The notes beneath the pieces are model-generated. The model searched no databases, was not told the DNA's origin, and saw nothing but the letters and a program-made list of their open reading frames with translations. From Acidobacteriota bacterium (GTDB lineage: Bacteria; Acidobacteriota; Blastocatellia; Pyrinomonadales; Pyrinomonadaceae), in assembly GCA_019239425.1 (NCBI GenBank), contig JAFAZX010000029.1, positions 1 through 64,000 of the forward strand: a DNA stretch of 64,000 nucleotides, read 5' to 3'. Below are positions 37,656 through 46,425 of this stretch, in pieces (the first letter of the stretch is position 1; the number at the start of each line of letters is the position of its first letter). The position numbers and the translations under genes were made by a program.

Positions 37656-37675
37656 AAAACGAACGTCCGTTATTT
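37656..37675. promoter_or_regulatory. Candidate TetR operator in the tetR promoter
   Basis: AAAACGAACGTCCGTTATTT shares the 16-base core with the site at 36900-36919, differing by one base in the core. It sits directly upstream of the tetR start codon. Confidence 0.68.
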
Positions 37676-37744
37676 TATTCAGGAACCGCGTTCTGTCAAC
37701 CCTTTTGTTTAGCCTCTTAACAAACCGCCCACCTCGCCCGCGGT

Positions 37745-40700
37745 CTACTCTTCTGCCCCTGTCTCCTCCCAATTCTTCAACCAGGTCTTCGCCGTCGCCA
37801 AATCTGCTTCGGTCAAGACGAGTTTCGCGGCGACCGCCTCCGCCTCTGCGCGCGCGCGACGGGATGATTCCTGCTCACGCGCGGCGGCCTTCTCGTTGCC
37901 TGACGCTTGATGTGCGGCGGCCTGCGCGGCATGTGTCTCCGCTTTGAGGAATAGCCCGTCGCGCTCGGCCCAAGCGTACCCGCACTCGCGGGCCAGCCTC
38001 AACGCCTCCTCCGCATCATCGAGCGCGCGCCCGACGTTTTCGGGATAACCTTCTAACATATTCGCGCGGCCGCGGAGGACGAGTGAGTCGGCGTGAACAA
38101 GTCTCATCCCACGCGGAGCGGCCAGAGTCAGGGCTTCGGCCGATTGGTGGAGTGCGGTCGCCGCGTCCCGGCGCGCGAGCGCCAAGCTGCCCATCGTAAC
38201 CATCAGTCGCCCTAGGTCAGGAACCATACCGGCGGCACGCAGTCCGCGTTCGGCACCTCGCAGAATCTCGTCCGCCCCGTTGCCTTCACCGCGGGCGTGT
38301 TTAATTAAGACTTGTATTCGCAGGGCGCGCGGGAGGTCTGCGTGTCGCTCCCCCTCGGTCGCTTCGCTCAGCACTTTTCCGATCACCGACTCCGCCAAAC
38401 GCGGCATGCCGCTCAGCAGGAGCGTCTCTGCTAGTTGAATGCCACGGATGCCGGACGCTGCCAGCGCGCCTGATTGCTCCTGCGAACAGATGCCCCAGCG
38501 CTTGATCCGTGCAAACGCATCTCCGACCCGGCCCAGTAACAGCTCGACGAAGCTCGCCAGGGCGGCTGAGTAGGCGACGTGGAGGCGATTACCTTGCTCG
38601 TGTGCAATCGCGAGAGATTCGCAGGCCGCCGCGAGGGCGCCTGCCAGGTCGCCACGATGAATGAGAATGTCTGCGTGATCTCGCTTCCCGATGGTTAGCT
38701 CTCGAGAGAGGTACAGTTCGCGCGCCAGTTTGTCGGCCTCTTCGCGGTAGCGGAGAGACAACTCAAAATCGCCCAGCAGCCCCGCGAAAGTCGCCGTCTT
38801 GTGAAGGTAGAAGCGCCGCTGCTGCGGAGATAAGGATGCTCCTTCGACAACCAATCCCTCGGAGCGCGTGAGGAACTGCTGCGTGCAGTGGTAGCCGGCC
38901 CTCGGCAGGGCGAGCCATTTGAACACACGAGCTTCGACGAGCCGCCCGGCGACGAGCGAATGCGCCAGCTGAAATGAGCCGGCTTCCGTGAGCAGGTCAA
39001 TCGCGACGATAATAGGTTCAATCTCTCTTTCGCTTCGCGGCTGCTCCCACGAAGGGGCCCCGAGAATAAGGTCTGCCGCGCGGCGGGCTGTGCCCGCTCT
39101 CGCGCCGAGGAGGACGGCACGGAAGTGGTCGCGGAGGATGGGATGGCAGGCGCTGCCGTGGCCGCCTTCGATGGGCTCGCGAGAGAGAATGCCGCGAGCC
39201 TGGAGTCGTTTCAGTTCGGCTGCCAAGGCGTTATTGTCCGGCAACGGTGCTTCAGTCTCTTCTCCGAAGAGGCCGCGGGCGAGATGGAGGACAGTCTCGT
39301 CGGGGACAGGAGTGCGAAAGAGGGCGACGACGCTGAGGAGGCGCGTCTGCAAGGTCGGGAGGCGCTTCTCGTAGAAGACGAGGAGGCGGCGGAGCTTGTC
39401 GTTGAGGGGTGCGCCTTCGGGGAGTTGGTCGGGGCGGAAGGCGTGGGCGAGGAAGCGGCGGGGCTGTTCGCGGTCTTCGTCGGGGAGGGCGTCGGCGAAG
39501 ACGCGGAGGCCGAGGGGGTGGCCGTCGAGTTGGTGACTCACGTACTCTCGCTCGGGGCCGCCGCCGCTGACGTGGAGGTCTTCGAGCAGGCCGGCGCCCT
39601 GCTCCGGCGGCAGGCCGTGGAGTTCGAGCTGGTGGAAGGCCGTGCCGAGAAAGCGTTCGAGGTCTGCGAAGACGAAGCGGCTGGTGAGGACAGCCAAGCT
39701 CCGGTGCTGGCGCTGGCAGAGAGCAGACAGGAACTCGCGCAGGGCGCCGTCGAGGAACGCGCCGTGGCGCGCCTCCTCCGGGCCTTCCTGCAAGACCTCA
39801 AGTCCGTCCAGTACGAAGACAAGCGGACGCCGACGCGCCAGGTCGAGGGCGGCGTCAACGATGTCTGTCTTCTCTGTCGGCTTCGGCACGCCGAGAGCCT
39901 CATGCGCCCACAGGAGAAGTTGAAGCAGGAAGTCCGCGGAGGCACGGTTCTGATAGAAGCTCCACGCGAAGAGACCTTCGAAGGGGCGCGTGCGCCAGCC
40001 CTCGGTCTCGCGCAGCCAGCGGCCGACGAGCGCGGTCTTGCCGGTGCCGCCGACGGCCGAGACGCCGACGGCGCGGACAGCCTCGTCGCGCACCCAGCGG
40101 TCGAGCCGCGCGAGTTCGTCCTCGCGGCCGACGAACTTGTCGTCGTTCGTCGGCTCGTGAAACCACTTGGAAGAGAAGACCGGGGTAGGCTTCGTCGTGG
40201 GAACGGCCGCGACAGTCGGCGCCGGCAGTGCGCACCCGCAGGCTTCGGCGACCGCGTCGAGCAGAGTTCGGAGGGCGGAGTGGTCGCGCCCGCGAGCGGG
40301 GTAGAAGAGCGGGCGGACGTGATAGTCGGTCTCAAGATTGTCGCGCCACTCGCGGGCGGCGTCGGGGTCGGGCAGGCGGCCGTCTACGCCGGCATCCATG
40401 CTGAGAATCGCCACGTGTCGGGGCGGCGCGTTGGCGTCTTTCAAATCGCGCAGGTACTCGCCGACCATGAAGGTGAACTGCGGGTCGTTGAAGCCGAAGC
40501 CGGCGAAGGCGAGCCGCCGCTGCCCCCACAGTCCGTCAAACAGGCGGCGATAAAGCCCGGGTTTGTAGGCCGCCGCATACTCGCCGCTGTTGAGGACGAT
40601 GTCGTTGGGGCGCTGCCAGTAGCCGTGCAGCCAGAGGATCGGGCAGTCGCTCTCCTCCCGAAAGATGTCGCCGGTGTGCCAGCGGTAGACCTCGTCGTCG

Positions 40701-41188
40701 TCGCGCCAGGTGGGCGTGCCCGTCGTGCGCGACTCGGGGCGCAAGTCCATCCGCGCGAACTCAAGCGCGGGGTCGTAGTTCGTCGTCACGTAGCCGCGGA
40801 AGGGCAGGCGCATCAGCGCCGCGTGCGTGGCCGTGTAGCGACTGCCGCCGGTGCCTTGCGGCGGGCCGAAGGTCTTTCTGAGGAAGTTGCGGTAGCGCGG
40901 CTCGCCGAGCCTGCGGAGGATGACGTTGACGCGCTGCTGCGGGGTCGAGGTCGTGTCGGCCTTCCAGCGGGCGGCGTCCTTCGGCTCGGCCATGCCTTCG
41001 ACGACCGTGTGGTCGGCGAGCAGGTTGATGAACTCGCCCCAGAGCGGATACATGCCGGCCGAGGCGCCGGCGCCGACGAAGGCGATGGCCTCGCCGTCGC
41101 GGAGCGAATCGACGAGGGCGTCGAAGGCCGCGCGGTTGCCGGGGACGGAGAGGATTTCGTCGAGGGTGAGAGGTTTCGGCTCGCTCAT
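37745..41188 (-). CDS. SIR2-STAND-TPR protein, probable anti-phage NADase sensor
   Basis: 1147 residues in three parts. Residues about 30-300 are a SIR2-like domain: FVGAGAS (37-43), TTNYD with Asn137, LHGY with His188, and GFGFND (230-235); the Asn/His pair used by SIR2 NADases is present. Residues about 350-620 are a STAND NTPase: FVGRE, Walker A GGTGKT (380-385), FAWSFYQN, Walker B VFVLD (457-461), and the HPLG motif (557-560). The remainder (about 650-1147) is helical TPR-like repeats, the probable sensor. This layout matches prokaryotic NLR-like defence proteins, where target recognition triggers NAD depletion. It is a single gene with no partner nuclease or membrane protein. A candidate -10 (TACAAT) lies nine bases before the ATG and no Shine-Dalgarno is seen. 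Confidence 0.85.
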   Translation of the reverse strand: MSEPKPLTLDEILSVPGNRAAFDALVDSLRDGEAIAFVGAGASAGMYPLWGEFINLLADHTVVEGMAEPKDAARWKADTTSTPQQRVNVILRRLGEPRYRNFLRKTFGPPQGTGGSRYTATHAALMRLPFRGYVTTNYDPALEFARMDLRPESRTTGTPTWRDDDEVYRWHTGDIFREESDCPILWLHGYWQRPNDIVLNSGEYAAAYKPGLYRRLFDGLWGQRRLAFAGFGFNDPQFTFMVGEYLRDLKDANAPPRHVAILSMDAGVDGRLPDPDAAREWRDNLETDYHVRPLFYPARGRDHSALRTLLDAVAEACGCALPAPTVAAVPTTKPTPVFSSKWFHEPTNDDKFVGREDELARLDRWVRDEAVRAVGVSAVGGTGKTALVGRWLRETEGWRTRPFEGLFAWSFYQNRASADFLLQLLLWAHEALGVPKPTEKTDIVDAALDLARRRPLVFVLDGLEVLQEGPEEARHGAFLDGALREFLSALCQRQHRSLAVLTSRFVFADLERFLGTAFHQLELHGLPPEQGAGLLEDLHVSGGGPEREYVSHQLDGHPLGLRVFADALPDEDREQPRRFLAHAFRPDQLPEGAPLNDKLRRLLVFYEKRLPTLQTRLLSVVALFRTPVPDETVLHLARGLFGEETEAPLPDNNALAAELKRLQARGILSREPIEGGHGSACHPILRDHFRAVLLGARAGTARRAADLILGAPSWEQPRSEREIEPIIVAIDLLTEAGSFQLAHSLVAGRLVEARVFKWLALPRAGYHCTQQFLTRSEGLVVEGASLSPQQRRFYLHKTATFAGLLGDFELSLRYREEADKLARELYLSRELTIGKRDHADILIHRGDLAGALAAACESLAIAHEQGNRLHVAYSAALASFVELLLGRVGDAFARIKRWGICSQEQSGALAASGIRGIQLAETLLLSGMPRLAESVIGKVLSEATEGERHADLPRALRIQVLIKHARGEGNGADEILRGAERGLRAAGMVPDLGRLMVTMGSLALARRDAATALHQSAEALTLAAPRGMRLVHADSLVLRGRANMLEGYPENVGRALDDAEEALRLARECGYAWAERDGLFLKAETHAAQAAAHQASGNEKAAAREQESSRRARAEAEAVAAKLVLTEADLATAKTWLKNWEETGAEE

Positions 41189-41254
41189 GGCGGCGCCATT
41201 GTATCGACTCCGCCGGTGAGATGGAATGTTTTTGCCGTGCCGGCTTACCTTCGG

Positions 41255-42268
41255 TTAGTCGCCCCTCAAAGGGATTTGGAAGGCGGCGCGGACTTCGCCG
41301 ACCGATTCGCCGCGGTGGTTCTTGAGGGTCTCGCGGGCGAACTTGGAGAGTGACTTCAGTTCGTCTTTACCCAACACGCCGAGCTGGCGGAGGGCCTCGA
41401 CGGCGATGCGCGGGCGGGCGCGGTCGCCCTTGTCGCCGTCTTCGATCTTGCAGGCGAGGCCGAGGCCTTCGGGCCAGCGTTCGCAGGGGAGGATGCCGGC
41501 GGCGTAGACGCCTTCGGCCCCGACCTTGGAGACGAGGCGGCCCGGCGCGGCGCGCATCAGCTCCGTGTCCAGCTCGCCCTCGCCCTCGACCATCGAAGGG
41601 TGCGCCATCATCGCGCCGACGATGCGGCGCGCGGCGTCGGCCGACGCGGGCGGCTTGGGCGAGACGAGGCGCGCGAGCATGAGGGCCACCGTGCCGATTG
41701 TCAAAGCGAAGGTCGGCGCCGCGCAGTTGTCCACGGCGTAGCCGAGCTCTTCCGCGGGCACGCCCGAGAACCGCGAGACGGCCCGGAAGATTTCGCGCTG
41801 CGCGGGGTTCTCGGGCAGGTGATAGGTCTTCACGTCGGCGCCGAGGTGGCGCGCGAGCGCGAGCATGCCCGCGTGATTGCCGGAGCAGTTGTTGTGGACG
41901 GCGGTCGGCCTCTCGCCGCGCGCCTTCAGACTCTCGGCCGCCGCCTTCGAGTACGGCTCGTGCGGCCCGCAGTTGAGGTCGGAGACGTCGAGCCCGGCCT
42001 TTCTCAACAGAGATTCGACCGTCTCCGTGTGCGCGGGCGTTGCGTCGTGCGAGCCGCAGGCGACGGCCAGTTCCCTGTCCTCCAACCCGAAGGCTTCGGC
42101 CGCGCCCGAGGCGACGAGCGGGACGGCCTGAAACGGCTTCGCCGCCGAGCGTATGAAGGCGACCGCCTCGGGCGAACCCAACACGGCCACCCTCCGCCCA
42201 AGCCCGTCCGACGCGACCAGGTGCCCCCGGTGCACCGACTCGACGAAAGAGCCGCGCGTGACCAACAC
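41255..42268 (-). CDS. L-asparaginase II (AnsA-type)
   Basis: 337 residues from the GTG at 42268, which has GGAG six bases upstream. The frame is open to 42364, but the extra N-terminus translates the GGATGAA repeat. Blocks typical of asparaginase II (PF06089): VTRGSFVESVHRGH, RSAAKPFQAVPLV, AVACGSHDATPAHT, NNCSGNHAGML, AHPSMVEGEGELDTELM. It deamidates asparagine to aspartate. It lies just downstream of cyanophycin synthetase, so it may feed or drain the aspartate pool used for the polymer. Confidence 0.87.
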   Translation of the reverse strand: MLVTRGSFVESVHRGHLVASDGLGRRVAVLGSPEAVAFIRSAAKPFQAVPLVASGAAEAFGLEDRELAVACGSHDATPAHTETVESLLRKAGLDVSDLNCGPHEPYSKAAAESLKARGERPTAVHNNCSGNHAGMLALARHLGADVKTYHLPENPAQREIFRAVSRFSGVPAEELGYAVDNCAAPTFALTIGTVALMLARLVSPKPPASADAARRIVGAMMAHPSMVEGEGELDTELMRAAPGRLVSKVGAEGVYAAGILPCERWPEGLGLACKIEDGDKGDRARPRIAVEALRQLGVLGKDELKSLSKFARETLKNHRGESVGEVRAAFQIPLRGD

Positions 42269-42285
42269 GAGCGGCTCCGCGACGG

Positions 42286-42370
42286 GAAAGGATGAAGGAT
42301 GAAGGATGAAGGATGAAGGGATAGCCGACCGCAACACTTTCATCCTTCCGCCTTCATCCTTCATCCTTTC
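42286..42370. repeat. Paired repeat, GGATGAA heptamer family
   Basis: Four consecutive GGATGAA units at 42286-42320 pair with 42338-42370. It fills the gap between the cyanophycin synthetase stop codon and the asparaginase start. Confidence 0.88.
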
Positions 42371-42374
42371 CTCC

Positions 42375-45146
42375 TCATCTCCAGATGCATTCCTGCCAGT
42401 CCGGCCGGGCGTCGCGGGGCGCGTTGCCGGCGCGGCGGACGCCGACGAGGGGCACGGGGCCTGAGTCGGTCGTCATGGGCTGTTCGGCGCTGGCGGCGGC
42501 GCGTTCCTCCGCGCGCGGGGCGAGACCTGCGATGGTCTCGACCGGATCGGCGCCGAACTCCGCGAGCACGCGGCGGAGCGGCGCGAGCTTGTCGTAGAAC
42601 ATGACGACGATCTCGCCTGGGCCGAGCCGCCCCAGCTCGCGCCGCAAGGCGTCCTCTTCGCAGAGCACGACGGAGCATTCGAGCCACGGCGCTTCGTCGT
42701 TGACGACGCGACGTATGATCCCCGCGACCTCGCCGGGGCGGCGCCCCCGCGGGTCTTTGTCCTCCTTGACGAGGATGCGGCCGAAGCCGCGCGCGGCGAT
42801 GCGCGCGGCCTCTTCGACCAGCTCGTCCGAGCGGTCGCCGGGGAGGCCGACGATGCCCGTCACGCGCCCCTTCTGCCAGCGCGCCGCCGTCTGACACATC
42901 GCGGCGAAGGCGTTCGGGTTGTGGCCGTAGTCGAGGATGGCGTGGCCGCCCGAGGCGAGGCGGAAGATGTTCGCGCGGCCCGGGTTGTCGGCCGCCGCGC
43001 TGAAGGTCTTGAGGCCCGCGGCCACCTGCTCGCGCCCGACGGCCAGCGCTCGACACGCGGCCGCCGCGGCGAGCACGTTCGCCACCTGAAACTCCGCCGT
43101 CCCGCCCAGCGTCACCGGCACGTCCGCGAGCGAGAGCACTTCCCAATGTTCACTCCCCGTCGCCTCGTAGACGCGGCCGTCGCGGACGTAGAAGGCCGTG
43201 CCCCCCGCGTCGAGGTGCTTGCGCACGAGGACGTGATCCGCGCGCAGGGAGAAGTAGACGACGCGCTTCAGGTCTGCGCGCACGCGCGGCTCGTCCGCGA
43301 GCCGCGCCAGTTGTTCGTCGTCGGCGTTTAAGACCAGTGTGCCGCCGTCGCGCACGCGCTCGGCGACGAGCGACTTGATGTAGACGAGGTCTTCCAGCGT
43401 CTCGATGCCGTCCTGCCCGAAGTGGTCGGGCTGGATGTTCGTCAGGACGCCCACGTCCGACCAGTCGTAGCCGAGGCCCCTTCGCGCGATGCCGCCGCGC
43501 GCGGTCTCAAGCACGGCCACTTCGACGGTCGGGTCTGCAAGCACGGTGCGCGCGGAGTGCGGCCCCGTGGTGTCGCCCTCCGCGACCTGCCGGCCGCCGA
43601 CCCAGATGCCGTCGGTCGTCGTCACGCCGACCGACGAGCCCTTCGAGGCGAGGACGTGGCCGGTCATGCGCGTCACGGTCGTCTTGCCGTTTGTGCCCGT
43701 GACGGAGACGAGGGGCACGCGCCCTTCGCCTTCGGGGAAGAGCATCCCGACGATACGGCCGCCCGCGTCGCGCGGACGCCCTTCGCTCGGGTGGTGGTGC
43801 ATGCGCAGGCCGGGCGAGGCGTTGAGCTCGATGACGCCGCCGCGCTCGAACGGCGCGGAGATTTCGGGGACGACCAAGTCCACGCCGCAGATGTCGAGGC
43901 CGACGGCGCGCGCCGCGCGCACGCAGAGCTGCGCGACCGAGGGGTGCACTTCGTCCGTCACGTCGCGCGCGACGCCGCCGGTCGAGAGGTTGATGCCGTC
44001 GCGCAGAGTGATTATCTCGCCCGCCCCGGGCACGTCCTTGAGCGCGCGCCCGTGCTTGCGCAGGTGGGCCAGGACGATCTCGTCGACGACGATTTTGGTC
44101 AGGGGCTTCTCGTGGCCGTCGCCGCGCAGGGGGTCGAGGTTTGCGACTTCGACCAGCTCGGCGAGGCTGCGCGCGCCGTCGCCCGTGACGTGGCAGGGCA
44201 GGCGCTCGCTCGCGGCGACCATCTCGCCGTCGATGACGAGCACGCGGTAGTTGCGTCCCGCCAGAAGCTCTTCGACGAGCACGCTGCTCGAAAAGTCGCG
44301 CGCCATGCGGAACGCCTCGCGCACCTCTTCGGCCGTCGAGAGGTTCAGGGAGACGCCGTAGCCCTGCCTTCCGTCGAGCGGCTTGACGACGACCGGCGCG
44401 CCCAAACGTTGTAATGCCGCGAGCGCCTCGTCCTCCGTCGAGACCACCCGCCCGCGCGGGACGGGGACGGCGGCCTGTTCGAGCACGTGCTTCGTCAAAT
44501 CCTTGTCCGAGACGAGGTCGACGGCGACGGCGCTCGTCCGCTCGCTCACGGCCGCCTGCACGAAGCGGCGGTGCACGCCCCAGCCGAGCTGCACGATGCT
44601 GCCCGTGCCGACGCGCGCCCACGGGATGTTACGCGAAACGGCGGCGTCCACGATGGCGCGCGTCGAAGGCCCGAGTTCGGTGCGCGCGGCGACGCGGCGC
44701 GCCTCCCTGACCTTCTCCTCTAACGGAAACGGCTCGCCGCGGGCGAGCGCCTCGACGAAGCGGACGGCCGCCTCGAGCAGTTGGCGCGTGGCCTGCTCGG
44801 CCTTGTACTCGACGACGACGTTGTAGAGGTTCGGCTCCGTCTCGACGCGCGTCTTGCCGTGCGTGACGCCGACGCCCGCCAAGCCCGTCAGCTCGAGCGC
44901 GACGTGTTCGACGACGTGGCCGAAGTAGGTGCCTTCGTGCAGGCGCTCGACGAAGCCGCCCGCGTAGCCCTTCGAGCAGTGGTGCTCGCGCAGGCCGTCG
45001 AGCGCCGCGAGCAGGCGCTCGTTGAAGCCGTCGATTTCGCGCGTCTCGCGCCCCGAAAGGTCTTCGAGGTCGAGCCGCATGAGGAGCGCCGGCCGGTGCG
45101 TGTAGACGTTCGGCCCGCCGAGCGTCCGTATGCCTTCGATCTTCAT
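42375..45146 (-). CDS. cphA: Cyanophycin synthetase
   Basis: 923 residues. N-terminal domain (about 1-160), then an ATP-grasp module (VVVKPLDGRQGYGVSLNL, IELNASPGLRMHHHP) and a C-terminal Mur-ligase-like module with the P-loop SVTGTNGKTTVTRM near residue 490, TTTDGIWVGG, LETARGGIARRGLGYDW and NPGRANIF. It makes multi-L-arginyl-poly-L-aspartate from Asp and Arg with ATP. The final 50 residues are a low-complexity tail. The start overlaps the cyanophycinase stop (TAATG), so the two are translationally coupled. Confidence 0.95.
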   Translation of the reverse strand: MKIEGIRTLGGPNVYTHRPALLMRLDLEDLSGRETREIDGFNERLLAALDGLREHHCSKGYAGGFVERLHEGTYFGHVVEHVALELTGLAGVGVTHGKTRVETEPNLYNVVVEYKAEQATRQLLEAAVRFVEALARGEPFPLEEKVREARRVAARTELGPSTRAIVDAAVSRNIPWARVGTGSIVQLGWGVHRRFVQAAVSERTSAVAVDLVSDKDLTKHVLEQAAVPVPRGRVVSTEDEALAALQRLGAPVVVKPLDGRQGYGVSLNLSTAEEVREAFRMARDFSSSVLVEELLAGRNYRVLVIDGEMVAASERLPCHVTGDGARSLAELVEVANLDPLRGDGHEKPLTKIVVDEIVLAHLRKHGRALKDVPGAGEIITLRDGINLSTGGVARDVTDEVHPSVAQLCVRAARAVGLDICGVDLVVPEISAPFERGGVIELNASPGLRMHHHPSEGRPRDAGGRIVGMLFPEGEGRVPLVSVTGTNGKTTVTRMTGHVLASKGSSVGVTTTDGIWVGGRQVAEGDTTGPHSARTVLADPTVEVAVLETARGGIARRGLGYDWSDVGVLTNIQPDHFGQDGIETLEDLVYIKSLVAERVRDGGTLVLNADDEQLARLADEPRVRADLKRVVYFSLRADHVLVRKHLDAGGTAFYVRDGRVYEATGSEHWEVLSLADVPVTLGGTAEFQVANVLAAAAACRALAVGREQVAAGLKTFSAAADNPGRANIFRLASGGHAILDYGHNPNAFAAMCQTAARWQKGRVTGIVGLPGDRSDELVEEAARIAARGFGRILVKEDKDPRGRRPGEVAGIIRRVVNDEAPWLECSVVLCEEDALRRELGRLGPGEIVVMFYDKLAPLRRVLAEFGADPVETIAGLAPRAEERAAASAEQPMTTDSGPVPLVGVRRAGNAPRDARPDWQECIWR

Positions 45147-46060
45147 TACTTCCCCTTGGTCTTCTTCGCGGACTTTTTGGTTGAGGTTTGGGAGGCTCCG
45201 GCGGAATGTTTTTCGCCCTCGTCGGCTTTGCCCTTTTTCGGCGCGTCGTCGTCCTTCTCGACGACGGGCGCGCGGTTGTTCAGGTCGAAGCGCGCGCCGG
45301 CCGAGAGGACGTGGACGCGCACGCCGTAGAGCGAGAGGCCGTCGCCCTTCTCCGAGTAGGGCAGGCTCGTGTAGGTCATCGCGCCGCCGTCGATGACCGT
45401 CACCGCGCCCTCGCCCGCCACCTCGAACTCGCCCTTGTTGACGATCATCGCCGTCTTCTCGTCGAGGCCGAGGCCGAGGTCTTGCGGGTAGTGCGCGATG
45501 GCCGTGAGCAGGCGGCCGAAGCGTCCGCGCTGCGAGAAGTGCGTGTCGATGACGGCGCCGACGATCAAGTCCATGCCGGGGCCGATCTCGACGGCGCCGA
45601 CCTTGGGGTTCTCGTCGGGCGCGCCGCCGAGGATCATCGAGTTCGACATCATGGCGGCGCCCGCGCTCGTCCCGCCGATGACGAGGCCGCGCTCGTAGCG
45701 GCGGCCGATGAGCCGCTGCATCCCGGTGCCGCCGAGGAGGCTTGTGATGTGGAGCTGGTCGCCGCCGGTGAAGAAGAGGCCGGTGGCCTTCTCGACGGCC
45801 TCGAGCGCTTCGGGCTTCAAGGTGTCGGCGCGCGAGGAGACGTCGACGGCCTGCACGTCGTCCACGCCGAGGCGTTTGAAGGCGGCGCGGTACTCGGCGG
45901 CCGCGGCCGCCGGGTCGTCGGTCGCCACGGTCATGACGACGACGCGCGCCTTCGGCCCCTTCGCGAGCTTGAGGAACTCTTTGAGGAGGGGGGCGTCGCC
46001 CTCCCTGATGTCGCCGCCGCCGATGGCGACGAGCTTGCCGCGTGCCTCGCTCAGTTCCAT
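45146..46060 (-). CDS. cphB: Cyanophycinase with Lys-rich C-terminal tail
   Basis: 304 residues, S51-type serine peptidase. The nucleophile serine is in IGGTSAGAAMM; other blocks are LVAIGGGDIREGD, GLFFTGGDQLHITSLLGG and IDTHFSQRGRFGRLL. It cuts cyanophycin to beta-Asp-Arg dipeptides; no signal peptide, so intracellular. The last 40 residues are rich in Lys, Asp and Ser, which the second cyanophycinase at 46420-47241 lacks. A polycation-like tail could bind the polymer or nucleic acid; this is speculation. It is translationally coupled to cphA. Confidence 0.93.
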   Translation of the reverse strand: MELSEARGKLVAIGGGDIREGDAPLLKEFLKLAKGPKARVVVMTVATDDPAAAAAEYRAAFKRLGVDDVQAVDVSSRADTLKPEALEAVEKATGLFFTGGDQLHITSLLGGTGMQRLIGRRYERGLVIGGTSAGAAMMSNSMILGGAPDENPKVGAVEIGPGMDLIVGAVIDTHFSQRGRFGRLLTAIAHYPQDLGLGLDEKTAMIVNKGEFEVAGEGAVTVIDGGAMTYTSLPYSEKGDGLSLYGVRVHVLSAGARFDLNNRAPVVEKDDDAPKKGKADEGEKHSAGASQTSTKKSAKKTKGK

Positions 46061-46419
46061 GACTTCACTACGGACAGGGAACTTCTAAAAGGGCCTTCCG
46101 GGGGCGGGGCGACTTTTACCGTGCAGATTTCCTGATTATCTGTTTTCCGTCTGGACGTTTATATCCGCCGCGGCAAAGGCAGTCCGTCCTGTGCCGAACA
46201 GAGACAGTAGGCAGATGGCGGTAGGCAGTTAGAGCGGTAGAGGGGCGCGGTGTGTTCATGGATGCAGACAGCCGAGAGGCGTTGAGCACAGAGACACAGA
46301 GGCACAGAGACACAGCTTCTTGAGTAATTCTCTTCAAGCTGTGCCTCTGTGTCTCTGTGTTGAAACTGCCCCCGCTACCGGCCCGACCGCGGATGCCGAC
46401 AACTGCCTACTGCCTTCTG
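46061..46419. other. 359-base gene-free stretch between two cyanophycinase genes, mostly repeats
   Basis: From the cphB start outward there is about 140 bases without obvious features. Then come a GTAGGCA arm (46204-46231), the 20-base word AGCCGAGAGGCGTTGAGCAC (46270-46289), a CACAGAG palindrome (46286-46363) and a complementary CTACTGCC arm (46399-46425). The outer arms are inverted relative to each other, so the whole is a nested palindrome. I see no ORF with coding character. Confidence 0.75.
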
Positions 46420-46425
46420 CTACTT
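46204..46425. repeat. Nested composite: GTAGGCA arms around a CACAGAG palindrome
   Basis: Outer arms 46204-46231 and 46399-46425; inner arms 46286-46318 and 46336-46363. The right outer arm overlaps the stop codon of the second cyanophycinase. The same order of inner hairpin, about 40-55 spacer bases, then CTACTGCC arm occurs at 57271-57434 and 27028-27184. Confidence 0.78.

Noticed and set aside
42269..42364. Upstream ATG starts for asparaginase II
   Set aside because: Those codons lie in the GGATGAA repeat; GTG at 42268 has its own GGAG and gives the family's usual N-terminus.
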